A stretch of 64,000 bases of DNA from contig CANPIC010000001.1 in NCBI GenBank assembly GCA_947574055.1, forward strand, positions 62,001-126,000, read 5' to 3'. This stretch comes from an uncultured bacterium (GTDB lineage Bacteria > Bacillota > Clostridia > Lachnospirales > Lachnospiraceae). Positions 36,202 to 45,048 of this stretch are shown one piece after another. The position numbers and the translations under genes are program-made. Under the pieces are notes generated by a model. It did not search any database. It worked only from the letters and a program-made list of their open reading frames with translations, and was not told the DNA's origin. How positions within the stretch are numbered: the stretch's first letter is position 1; each line of letters opens with the position of its first letter.

Positions 36202-38973
36202 ATGAGCGGGGGCAAGATATCGGTCGTTGTGACTACAAAAAATCGGAAATATGAGTTACGAAGAGCGCTTGACAGTGTATATAAGCAAACATGTATGCCA
36301 GGAGAGGTTATAGTGGTTGATTGTAGTGATGATGACTCTGTTCGAAGATATATTGAAAGTTTCTCCTTTACAAATTTAATATATGTACAACTAAAAGGTT
36401 CCGAAAAACACCCACATTCTGTAGGCAGTGCAAGAAATGCTGGAATTAAGGTGGCGCATGGAGAATATATAGCTATTCTTGATAGCGATGATGTATGGTG
36501 TGAAAATCGCATCCAGGAGGCTCTGGGCAGAATGAATGGCGCAGAAATAGATGTTTTGGCTTCTAAATACAGAAAGCATGTTCGCCAGGAAATTCAGGTT
36601 TTACCGGTTGTAAAGTTTTTGGACTACAATAATTTGCTGGAAGCGTCCTTAGATCAGAATTTGGCTGTCGGAAGTGCAACAATATATAAAAAAAGTTTTT
36701 TAGTAAAAATCGGTATGTTTAATGAAAGACTCAATTATACTGCAGATTGGGAATTGGCAATACGGGCAATGAAAGTTCCGGGGATCCATTTTGAAATGCT
36801 AGATGAACCTTTGATAGATACATGGGTTATGTATGATTCAGTTTCATTACTAGACACTGCACAAAGGGAGAAAAAAGAAATGTTTTCACTATTCGAAAGT
36901 GAGATGAACGAGATTAATTATAAAGACCGGGATGATTTGCTGGAGCGCATACATCATTTGGAAGAGGGGCTGAAGCGAAAAAATTCTTTTTATCAGTTTT
37001 TGAGAAAATGGCTGGAGTTGAAATTAGCAGGAGATTCCATAGCTCGAAAGTTGGAACGTATGTGGATTCATACAGTTATTATTTATGGTGCCGGTAAGCA
37101 TGGAGATATTTTATTTCAGGATTTAGCTTTTTCAAGAATAAAGATAATTGGATGGATAGATGCCAAATCGACGGAAAAAGAGCATAAAGGATTGCCAATA
37201 TATAGACTTGATGATTCTGTAATTCCTAAAGCAGATGCAGTTATTGTGACACCATATTTGGAGTTTGACGGTATCTGTAAAAATTTGACGGAAAAAATAT
37301 CGGAATGTATTATACCATTAGATATATTACTTGAATGGTCGCAAAATGATAGAGACGAGATTGTAAAATACGACAATTCAGTACAGAAGGATAGTAATAT
37401 TAATTTTAAGGAAAAAGTTATTTGTGACTATATTGACGCTCAAGTGGGGGATGAGGATTATTCTAACATTTTACAAAGGGATGATCGTTATTTTGTATGG
37501 GAGAATTTAAGTGACCAGAGACAGGCAGCGCTGCGCTGGTATCCTTTTAAGCCTTCGGGGAGAGTATTGGAAATCGGTGCTGGCTTCGGGGCCCTGACAG
37601 GTGCACTATGTGACCGGTTAAGTAGAGTCGTTGTGACAGAAACGAATCATGTCCAGGCCGACTATTTGACTAAAAGATATATAAACAGAAAAAATCTTAC
37701 GGTAATTGAAGGTGAAATAAGAAATATTTCATTTGAAGATCAATTCGATTATATTATTATGTTTGGTCATTTGGAAACTATAGCGAATGGCAGTGATGAA
37801 GATGAAATATATATTGAATATTTGAGATACTTAAAGTCTCTTCTCAAACCGAATGGAACTATTATACTTGCAGTAGATAATAGATATGGAGTACGGATGT
37901 TATGTGGTATGATAGATAAATATACACACAGACCATTTGATGCAATAGCAAACTATCCAGACGGAACGGAGGGCAGACTATTTACACGGGAACAACTGGC
38001 TGGATTTATAGATAAGGCTGGTTTTAAAAGGAAAAAGTTTTATAGTCCGTTGACGGATTACCGGATGCCAAGAGTAATATATACAGATAAAATGATGCCA
38101 GATCGTACCATTATGGAGCGCCTAGATGCTTATTATGAGAGTAAGCAAGGGATGTTTGTCAATGATAGAAATGTTTATTATGATGCTGCTGTTAACCAAG
38201 CGTATCATTTTCTTGCCAATTCTTATATTATAGAGATGACTGATGGTGAAGAACTTTGTAATGTGGATTATGTGACTTTATCTCCATATAGAGGACGTAA
38301 TAGGGGATTTGCAGTAACCATATGTAGAGAGGATAATCTTGTCTTAAAAAGATGGCTGTATCCCGAAGGGAAAAAGTATGCCGAGTATTTATGCTCTTGT
38401 GTAGAGTTATTAAAGTTAAAAGAAGTTCCTGTATTGGAGATGAAATTAGGATCAGATGCATTAATTATGGAATATATCAGAGAGAAAACACTTCAGCAGC
38501 ATATTATAGAATTAGTCGAAACAAAGTCTCCTGCTGATAAAATATTCGAAATCTTTGATGACTTATGGAAATATATTATAAAATCATCTGATTATGCAGC
38601 GTGCTCAGAATGGCGAACTGATTTTGCGAATGTTGGGCCGATTTTGGAAAAGGCATTTATAGAACTGATACCATTAAATTGTTTCTGGATGGAGGGACAG
38701 TATCTGTTTTTCGATCAGGAATTTATTTTTGAGAATATTCCGGCAAAATATATTTTGTTTAGAGGGATAAATATATGTCTTGAATATATTGTTGGAATCC
38801 AACAGATTGTATCCCGACAAGAATTTGAAGAGCGGTATGAAATTTCAGAAGAATTATGGGAATATTTCAAGCAAAAGGATATAGGGTTTGTAGATGAGGT
38901 AAATCTTAATAATTTGCCCTGGCAGCCAGTTAACGAAGATGAATTAAGAAAAAATAGGGAAAGACTATTATGA
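36202..38973 (+). CDS. Four-part fusion: GT2 + adaptor module + SAM methyltransferase + kinase-like domain
   Basis: A 923-residue protein. Residues 1-235: GT2 (ISVVVTTKNRKYELRRAL, VIVVDCSDDDS, AILDSDDVW). Residues about 289-385: the recurrent module (TVIIYGAGKHGDILFQDL, GWIDAKS, DAVIVTPYLEFDG). Residues about 420-660: class I methyltransferase (RVLEIGAGFGALTGALC, VVTETN, DYIIMFGHLE, GTIILAVDN). Residues about 690-910: a region like aminoglycoside-phosphotransferase-fold kinases (LVLKRWLYPEGKKYAEYL, ALIMEYI, FFDQEFIFE). All parts are in one uninterrupted frame. Such a chain could add a sugar, methylate it and phosphorylate it at a chain end, as in capping of O-antigen chains by methyl and phosphate groups. 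That functional reading is inference. The stop overlaps the next start (ATGA). Confidence 0.8.
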   Translation: MSGGKISVVVTTKNRKYELRRALDSVYKQTCMPGEVIVVDCSDDDSVRRYIESFSFTNLIYVQLKGSEKHPHSVGSARNAGIKVAHGEYIAILDSDDVWCENRIQEALGRMNGAEIDVLASKYRKHVRQEIQVLPVVKFLDYNNLLEASLDQNLAVGSATIYKKSFLVKIGMFNERLNYTADWELAIRAMKVPGIHFEMLDEPLIDTWVMYDSVSLLDTAQREKKEMFSLFESEMNEINYKDRDDLLERIHHLEEGLKRKNSFYQFLRKWLELKLAGDSIARKLERMWIHTVIIYGAGKHGDILFQDLAFSRIKIIGWIDAKSTEKEHKGLPIYRLDDSVIPKADAVIVTPYLEFDGICKNLTEKISECIIPLDILLEWSQNDRDEIVKYDNSVQKDSNINFKEKVICDYIDAQVGDEDYSNILQRDDRYFVWENLSDQRQAALRWYPFKPSGRVLEIGAGFGALTGALCDRLSRVVVTETNHVQADYLTKRYINRKNLTVIEGEIRNISFEDQFDYIIMFGHLETIANGSDEDEIYIEYLRYLKSLLKPNGTIILAVDNRYGVRMLCGMIDKYTHRPFDAIANYPDGTEGRLFTREQLAGFIDKAGFKRKKFYSPLTDYRMPRVIYTDKMMPDRTIMERLDAYYESKQGMFVNDRNVYYDAAVNQAYHFLANSYIIEMTDGEELCNVDYVTLSPYRGRNRGFAVTICREDNLVLKRWLYPEGKKYAEYLCSCVELLKLKEVPVLEMKLGSDALIMEYIREKTLQQHIIELVETKSPADKIFEIFDDLWKYIIKSSDYAACSEWRTDFANVGPILEKAFIELIPLNCFWMEGQYLFFDQEFIFENIPAKYILFRGINICLEYIVGIQQIVSRQEFEERYEISEELWEYFKQKDIGFVDEVNLNNLPWQPVNEDELRKNRERLL

Positions 38974-39404
38974 CAGAGGTATACAAACATTATCATATAG
39001 GTTATGTGCCAGGCGTATATGACCTGTTTCATATAGGTCATTTAAACCTAATTCGAAAGTCCAAAGAGTGTTGTGACTATCTTATAGCCGGGGTATTGAC
39101 TGATGAATTGGTTGAGTATTATAAAGGTAGTAAGCCTTATATACCAATGGAAGAAAGATTGGCTATAATTAAAGCAATCCGATATGTGGATGAGGCAGTC
39201 GTAGTGGATTTTCATAATACTGATAAGCTGGATGCCTGGGAAATTTACAAGTATGACTGCCATTTTTCTGGAGATGATCATGCACAAGAGTGGCAACTTT
39301 TACAGAGACAATTAAGGGAAAGAGGCTCGGATATGATTTTCTTCGGATATACTCAGAGTACCAGTTCGACAAAGATAAAAGGGAAAATTCAAGATGATAT
39401 ATAA
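38970..39404 (+). CDS. TagD-like cytidylyltransferase (glycerol-3-phosphate type)
   Basis: A 144-residue nucleotidyltransferase of the HxGH class. GVYDLFHIGHLNLIRKSK holds the HIGH motif, and TSSTKIKGKI matches the closing ISTTxIK block that contacts CTP. Length and motif spacing fit glycerol-3-phosphate or ethanolamine-phosphate cytidylyltransferases; which alcohol phosphate is used cannot be decided. It overlaps its upstream neighbour by four bases and its downstream neighbour, a LicD protein with a broken copy of the same fold, by 11 bases. This suggests that the CDP-alcohol made here is used by the LicD transferases at 39394 and 43033. Confidence 0.87.
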   Translation: MTEVYKHYHIGYVPGVYDLFHIGHLNLIRKSKECCDYLIAGVLTDELVEYYKGSKPYIPMEERLAIIKAIRYVDEAVVVDFHNTDKLDAWEIYKYDCHFSGDDHAQEWQLLQRQLRERGSDMIFFGYTQSTSSTKIKGKIQDDI

Positions 39405-40998
39405 AACAGGATTTATTTTGTATGACATAAAAGACAAAAGTTTAACAACGAATACGATTGAATTGTTCAGACAGTGCAAGATGGAGTGTGATTGTCTGGT
39501 CGTAGGTATCTTTTCGGATGAATTTCTGGCTAAGATGTCCTTGACAGATCAGAAAGATGAATTTGAAAATAAAAAGGATTTGTTATTGGCGCTAGACGAA
39601 ATTGATAAGGTGGTACAGATTGACGGGTCTCATGCACTTTTAGCGGATCTTTGGATGACTGTGCAGTTTGACTTGTATTTTAGCGGGGGTACACATGGAA
39701 GTGGAAGTCGGGAAGATTTTAAGTTTTTAGAGAGTAAAGGGGTGAAAATTCGTTTTTTATTTGAGAGAGCTCAATTTGATATGAATCCTTTGCAGGTGGC
39801 TTTACAGCAGGCAATAGGCGAAAAGAAAATTGTTCTTTTTGGGACAGGTGTATATTTTGATAAATATATGAATTCTTTAGGAACTTTATTTCCACCATTG
39901 TTTGCGATTGATAATAATGACCTGAAATGGGGAACGGAAAAGTCTGGCATTATGATAAAGAATCCATTAGAAGTGTTTGAAGTGGAATCTCCGGAGAATA
40001 TATTTATTGTTTTTTGTAGTAAAGAATACAAAGACATGGAACAACAGTTATTGAAATATTGGCCGGATGCAGATTATAGAAGTATGTATTATAGTCTAGT
40101 GACAGGAGTACTGGAAGAGTATTTGTATGTGTATAAAGTAGAACAAGAATATTTGAATGCAATACATGATGATTTAATGAAAATTATATCTGAATTTGAT
40201 AAGGTTTGCAGGGAAAATCATTTGAGATATTATATCACTGGAGGTTCTTTAATTGGGGTAGTGAGACATCATGATTTTATTCCATGGGATGATGATATTG
40301 ATGTGACAATGCCTTTATCTGATTTTGAGAGGTTAAAGACGATCGTAAAAGACAAATGGACTGGAGACGAGTTCAAATTGTTGGACTTTGATGAACTGGG
40401 AGCGGGAAAATTTTATGATTTTATCCCACGACTTTTATATATGAAAGCAAAGTATCCTACAGATAATTATAGCAAAATATTTTGTGAGGATAATCCAGAA
40501 ATATTGCATAGAGCTGCACTTGACATATTTATATTAAATGCAGCTTCTGATTCAAAACTTAAGAGAATGATTATGGAGAATGGAATTCGTCTCGTGTATG
40601 CTTTGTGTATGGGACACAGAGATATTTTGAGTTATAGTGAATATGACCGTTTATCACATTTTAAGATTAAGACTTTAAAAATATTAAACAGAATAGGTTC
40701 TTTGATTCCATTAAAGTTGTTGTTTTCATGGTATAGGCTCCTTTCAAGTATGGCAGAAAAAGAAAATAGTTTGTCATACTTTGAAGCAAATCTAAATATT
40801 TTGTATCTGTCGACTTACGTAAAGAAAAAATATTATGGTCAGGGACAAGATATGATGATTCAGAATCTGGCGGTACGTGTCCCAGATGATACCAATGGGC
40901 AGCTTAATGCTAAGGGATATAAAAATTATATGACTTGGCCGGCACCTAAATACCAACGGCCGACACATGTAATATCTCAGAAAGGTGTAAAGTGGTAG
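39394..40998 (+). CDS. Pseudo-cytidylyltransferase + adaptor module + LicD phosphotransferase fusion
   Basis: A 534-residue protein. Residues 1-130 follow the fold pattern of the preceding cytidylyltransferase (CDCLVVGIFSDEFLAKM, DLYFSGGTHGSG) but lack the HxGH motif: the segment reads LYDIKDKSLTTNTIEL. This part is therefore probably catalytically dead and may bind or regulate. Residues about 143-235 are the recurrent module (KIVLFGTGVYFDKYM, FAIDNN, IFIVFCSKEYKD). Residues about 260-530 are LicD: YYITGGSLIGVVRHHDFIPW and DDDIDVTMP give the nucleotidyltransferase-fold acidic motif. LicD proteins move phosphocholine or a polyol phosphate from its CDP-form onto a sugar. The live and dead cytidylyltransferase copies side by side suggest a complex. 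Confidence 0.85.
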   Translation: MIYKTGFILYDIKDKSLTTNTIELFRQCKMECDCLVVGIFSDEFLAKMSLTDQKDEFENKKDLLLALDEIDKVVQIDGSHALLADLWMTVQFDLYFSGGTHGSGSREDFKFLESKGVKIRFLFERAQFDMNPLQVALQQAIGEKKIVLFGTGVYFDKYMNSLGTLFPPLFAIDNNDLKWGTEKSGIMIKNPLEVFEVESPENIFIVFCSKEYKDMEQQLLKYWPDADYRSMYYSLVTGVLEEYLYVYKVEQEYLNAIHDDLMKIISEFDKVCRENHLRYYITGGSLIGVVRHHDFIPWDDDIDVTMPLSDFERLKTIVKDKWTGDEFKLLDFDELGAGKFYDFIPRLLYMKAKYPTDNYSKIFCEDNPEILHRAALDIFILNAASDSKLKRMIMENGIRLVYALCMGHRDILSYSEYDRLSHFKIKTLKILNRIGSLIPLKLLFSWYRLLSSMAEKENSLSYFEANLNILYLSTYVKKKYYGQGQDMMIQNLAVRVPDDTNGQLNAKGYKNYMTWPAPKYQRPTHVISQKGVKW

Positions 40999-41007
40999 TA
41001 AATCGAA

Positions 41008-42282
41008 ATGAATAAATATTGGAATGTACTAATAAAAACTTTAAAGATATGTATTGTTATGGCAGTTGTTGGTGGATCAATACTTTTTGCGCTATATCCT
41101 GTTAAAAATCAGAATGTGACTGTTATAGTAGACACGGGAACTGAAACTATATCGCAGGAATTTTCCGTAGATCAAATTGAAGGAATGACAGAATTTTCTG
41201 TTCCTGTTTCTGACAGTAATGTTGAGGAGATACGTCTATGTAGGCGATTTAAGAGCATTTGTGTGGATAAAATTCAAAAAAGTGATTTTGATAAATATCT
41301 GTTCAGCGCAGACGGTTCTATCGTATTCAATGAATTTGCTTGTGATATGATGCGAAGACAGTCAAAATCTTTCTTGCTGGAAAGAATAATCTATATAGAG
41401 GGTTTGTGTATTATTGCACTCTTTTTTTGGATTCTGCTTCACGCATTAGAAGAAAAGCTAAATGGTAAATATCAGGGAAATCATGGACCAATACATGAGA
41501 TATGGCGATTTATTGGGGATTTAATAAAATACAAGGAATATGTAGTTTTTGCGGCTCAAGCGGATTTGAAGGCTGAGGTGGCTAATTCTTATTTGAACAG
41601 ATTATGGTGGTTATTGGAACCTCTATTTAATATGTTAGTTTATGTTATTGTCTTTGGGCGTATTATGGGAAACTCAATACAGAATTACGCTACATTTGTT
41701 TTTTCTGCATTACTTATGTGGAATTTTTTTAGCAAAACTATCAATTATAGTGTTAAATGTGTGAGGGGAAACAGAGATATTGTAACAAAAGTGTATGTGC
41801 CTAAACATATACTTTTGATTTCCAATATGATTCTAAATTTTTTTAAACTGTTATTTTCTCTTATTGTTCTGATACCAATGTTAATCATTTTTCATGTTCC
41901 GGTTGGGATACATGCTCTATGGTTAGTTTCGGCATATTTGGTAATGATATTGCTTTCGTTTGGAATTGGAATGATATTTCTTCACTATGGTGTCTATATT
42001 GACGATCTTAGTTATGCGGTGGGAATTTTACTTCAGATGACAATGTTTCTGTCAGGTATTTTTTATGATGTAGTCACGGGGCTGTCGGTGCCATTGAATG
42101 TTATGATGCTTTCTGTAAACCCGGTGGCAATGTTTTTAGATACTATGAGAAATGCGTTGTTGGGCAATTATGTTTCGAACGTTCCGCTGATAGGAATATG
42201 GATTTTGTTATCCCTGCTGCTTTGTTATATAGGGGTTCATATTGTTTATAAGAATGAGAACGGGTATGTGAAGGTGGTATAA
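41008..42282 (+). CDS. ABC-2 type polysaccharide/teichoic acid exporter permease with extra N-terminal domain
   Basis: A 424-residue membrane protein. Residues about 155-424 are an ABC-2 permease of the TagG/Wzm type with six hydrophobic helices; LNRLWWLLEPLFNMLVYV is the conserved first-helix region of the family. Unusually, about 150 residues precede it: a helix at 12-31, a polar stretch of about 95 residues likely outside the membrane, and a second helix near 130-146. Standard TagG proteins (about 270 residues) lack this. The added domain could contact the polymer or other envelope proteins. With the ATPase encoded directly downstream it forms the exporter for this locus. No flippase or polymerase of the Wzx/Wzy type was seen in the window. 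Confidence 0.85.
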   Translation: MNKYWNVLIKTLKICIVMAVVGGSILFALYPVKNQNVTVIVDTGTETISQEFSVDQIEGMTEFSVPVSDSNVEEIRLCRRFKSICVDKIQKSDFDKYLFSADGSIVFNEFACDMMRRQSKSFLLERIIYIEGLCIIALFFWILLHALEEKLNGKYQGNHGPIHEIWRFIGDLIKYKEYVVFAAQADLKAEVANSYLNRLWWLLEPLFNMLVYVIVFGRIMGNSIQNYATFVFSALLMWNFFSKTINYSVKCVRGNRDIVTKVYVPKHILLISNMILNFFKLLFSLIVLIPMLIIFHVPVGIHALWLVSAYLVMILLSFGIGMIFLHYGVYIDDLSYAVGILLQMTMFLSGIFYDVVTGLSVPLNVMMLSVNPVAMFLDTMRNALLGNYVSNVPLIGIWILLSLLLCYIGVHIVYKNENGYVKVV

Positions 42283-43011
42283 ATGAAAGAAATAGCATTG
42301 GATGTGGAACATGTCAGTATAGACTATCGTGATTTGTCACATATGTCTTTGGCTAAAAGTTTAAAAAAGGGAGAAGTAAAACGAGCAAACGTAGTGCGTG
42401 CAGTCAATGATGTATCTTTTTGCGTTGAGAAAGGTGAAATTGTTGGTATTGTAGGCAGGAACGGCTCAGGAAAGACTACGTTACTTCGCTCCATTGCAGG
42501 GATATTTCAACCCGATGAAGGTAGGATTGACGCGCATGGTAACAGAGTAGCACTTATGGCAATTGGGATCGGGTTCAATTCCAATAATACAGGCCGTGAG
42601 AATATTTTGAAATCGGGTATGCTGCTAGGATGTAAATTAGATTATGTGAAGGAAAGAATGGATGAAATTATTGAATTTTCTGAATTAGGAGAGTTTATTG
42701 ACAGGCCAGTACGCACGTATTCATCCGGTATGTATTCTAAGTTATCTTTTTCTGTTACGGCAATTTTGGATACAGATATTATGTTAGTAGATGAAGTACT
42801 TTCAGTGGGTGATGAACATTTTCGTAAAAAGAGTTTCAAGAAAATGGAGGAATTGATGAGGTCTAATCGTACGGTTTTGATTGTTAGCCATGCGACTAAT
42901 ACATTAGAGCAATTCTGTGACAGGATACTCTGGATCAATGATGGCAGATATATGATGATGGGGAACACGCCAGATATATTGGCCGAATACAATAAGTCGA
43001 TGCAGTTGTAG
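42283..43011 (+). CDS. ABC transporter ATPase (TagH/Wzt type)
   Basis: A 242-residue nucleotide-binding subunit. Walker A is VGRNGSGKTTLLRS, the signature is TYSSGMYSKLSFSV (the YSSGM variant of polysaccharide exporters), Walker B is IMLVDEVLSVGD, and the switch His is in LIVSHATNTL. These are typical of teichoic-acid and O-antigen export ATPases. It has no C-terminal carbohydrate-binding extension, unlike Wzt proteins that recognise capped chains. It starts at the base after the permease stop, so the two are co-translated. Energises export of the finished, lipid-linked polymer. Confidence 0.92.
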   Translation: MKEIALDVEHVSIDYRDLSHMSLAKSLKKGEVKRANVVRAVNDVSFCVEKGEIVGIVGRNGSGKTTLLRSIAGIFQPDEGRIDAHGNRVALMAIGIGFNSNNTGRENILKSGMLLGCKLDYVKERMDEIIEFSELGEFIDRPVRTYSSGMYSKLSFSVTAILDTDIMLVDEVLSVGDEHFRKKSFKKMEELMRSNRTVLIVSHATNTLEQFCDRILWINDGRYMMMGNTPDILAEYNKSMQL

Positions 43012-43032
43012 AATTAAGGGCGGATAGTATAA

Positions 43033-45000
43033 ATGCAATGTGGATTTAATATAAATGGCGATGTGGGCAAGATAATAATTGCGTATCTTGAAAAGAGTAA
43101 TAAAGAATATCTGGATGATGTGATTCAATTTGATCCCAGAAAAGAGATTTTTTGGTCGTTGAGCTGTCTGTCCGGAAAGCTGTTAGAGTGGTATCCGTTT
43201 GATGAATTATCTGAGGTTATGGTTGCAGGGGATGTTTACGGCGCTTTGACAGGTGTATTGTCGGAAAAGGCTGGTTCAGTAACTGTATATGCAGATGCAG
43301 ATGAACAAGAGGTTGTTCTTAAAAAGAGATATGTTAAAAGGGATAATATATTTATATTTCATTCGCCATCAGATTCTGAACATTTAGAACAAAAGTGCAG
43401 GGAAAAGAAATATGACTTTTCAATTATAAATCATCATCCTTTGCTTACGGAAGATGAGCTGGATCATTATATAGTCGCAAAAATGGCTCAACTGGGGACA
43501 AATATTGTAAAAGAGGAAGGGAAAATTCTTATTGTATGTCTACGTAGAGAAATTGCGCTTATATTAAAGATATACAAAGAGTATGGATATGCTTATTATA
43601 ATGTCTATGACCCTTTGAAAATGGGACTCTATGTTATTGAGATATCTAAGAAATACGCCAGTAATAAGGTGTCTTATTTATATTCTAATATTGAGTTGTC
43701 TCAATATATGGGCACAAATTTGTGGATGCAGAGATTTGGAAAGTTTAGACTTGATCAAAATTGCATTGATGAAGATGGAGAAGTATTGGCACGGGTCATA
43801 GATATTGAACTTGAGTTATTAAGAGTTTTAAAGGAGTTGTGTAGTAAGCATGGACTTAAGATGTATCCCATGTATGGAACCCTTCTTGGAACGGTTCGTG
43901 GAACGGCTATGATACCCGGTGATGATGATATTGATGTTGCCTTGCCAAGAGAAGATTATGACAGGCTTTTGTCTATTGCTCCAACGGAACTTCCGCCGCC
44001 TTTTTTTTTGCAAACTCCTTTTAACGATAACTGTTTTTATGGAGGATATAGCAAACTTCGTAATTGCAGTACGACATCTATTATTCCGCAGAACTGGTGG
44101 GTGGATAGTTGTGAGGGAATCGGAATTGATATTTTCCCAATAGATAATGGGTTTATAAATCCGATTAAAGAAAACAGGAAGAGAAGGAAAATCCAACATT
44201 TACAACGGATGCTTTATGCAAAAGCATATGGATATTATCCAAGATTCAAAGATATGAAGTTATTGAAATGGAAGGCATATAAATATTGGGGGAAACTTTT
44301 TACCAGGAAACAATTAGCAGAGAAGTTGAATATGGTACTTGCGTCAGGTGATAGTGATCCTCAGGCCCCTTTTGGGATATATACTCATTATTCTGGAAAA
44401 GGTGTTTTTCCCAGATTATTTGATAGAAAGGCGTTTGTATCAGATTATGAGTTCCTTTATGAGGATGTATGGTTAAATGTTCCGTGTGGTTGGGATATGA
44501 TATTGAAGTCGTTATATGGGAATTATTTAGAACCGTGGGAAAAAGGAGACAGAAAACTCCGACATGGATTTTATAATCCGGATGTATCTTATAAAGATTA
44601 TATAAAACATTTTCATGGGCTTCACCGACCGGGGCCATCAATAGGACAGGAAATAGTTCTTTTTGGGGATGGGACATTATTTCAGGCGTATCTGAAAAGA
44701 TATGCTAAAAAATGTTCCAATCCTGTTAAGATTGTGGTGTTTGATGGGTATTATGACTTGTATTTCAGGGAGTTGGTATCTTCTAAAATTGATATACCTG
44801 TGATATCCATGCGAGAGTTTCATGTTAATGATTTAGATAGTATTTATCCGATCATTTGTGCTGCAGATGTTCGTGAGGCAGAAGTGATTATAAAAAAAGC
44901 TGGATTTAGTGAATATTATTTCTATTGGGAGAATCGTGATTGGATGCTTTTCGCAAATGTATCGGAAATACGTAAGGAAGTGAAAAGTCTTTGCGTATGA
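43033..45000 (+). CDS. Methyltransferase-like domain + LicD + C-terminal adaptor module fusion
   Basis: A 655-residue protein. Residues 1-215 parallel the methyltransferase part of the 36202-38973 protein (LLEWYPFDELSEVMVAGD versus ALRWYPFKPSGRVLEIGA), but the SAM loop reads VAGDVYGALTG rather than ExGxGxG, so activity is doubtful. Residues about 250-530 are LicD: MYPMYGTLLGTVRGTAMI and PGDDDIDVALP are the hallmark blocks. Residues about 538-655 are the recurrent module in a divergent form (EIVLFGDGTLFQAYL, VVFDGY, YPIICAADVRE). A run of nine T (44001-44009) lies in the LicD part; in this AT-rich sequence it is less telling than the G tracts. Probable phospho-alcohol transferase acting late in assembly. 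Confidence 0.83.
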   Translation: MQCGFNINGDVGKIIIAYLEKSNKEYLDDVIQFDPRKEIFWSLSCLSGKLLEWYPFDELSEVMVAGDVYGALTGVLSEKAGSVTVYADADEQEVVLKKRYVKRDNIFIFHSPSDSEHLEQKCREKKYDFSIINHHPLLTEDELDHYIVAKMAQLGTNIVKEEGKILIVCLRREIALILKIYKEYGYAYYNVYDPLKMGLYVIEISKKYASNKVSYLYSNIELSQYMGTNLWMQRFGKFRLDQNCIDEDGEVLARVIDIELELLRVLKELCSKHGLKMYPMYGTLLGTVRGTAMIPGDDDIDVALPREDYDRLLSIAPTELPPPFFLQTPFNDNCFYGGYSKLRNCSTTSIIPQNWWVDSCEGIGIDIFPIDNGFINPIKENRKRRKIQHLQRMLYAKAYGYYPRFKDMKLLKWKAYKYWGKLFTRKQLAEKLNMVLASGDSDPQAPFGIYTHYSGKGVFPRLFDRKAFVSDYEFLYEDVWLNVPCGWDMILKSLYGNYLEPWEKGDRKLRHGFYNPDVSYKDYIKHFHGLHRPGPSIGQEIVLFGDGTLFQAYLKRYAKKCSNPVKIVVFDGYYDLYFRELVSSKIDIPVISMREFHVNDLDSIYPIICAADVREAEVIIKKAGFSEYYFYWENRDWMLFANVSEIRKEVKSLCV

Positions 45001-45048
45001 TAAGTGTATAATTGGGATATTGATACTGGAGTAAAAGGAGATTCAATA

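Noticed and set aside
44001-44009. Run of nine T in the LicD-containing gene as a phase-variation site
   Set aside because: A/T runs of this size are expected in this AT-rich region; the frame is intact and nothing else points to switching.
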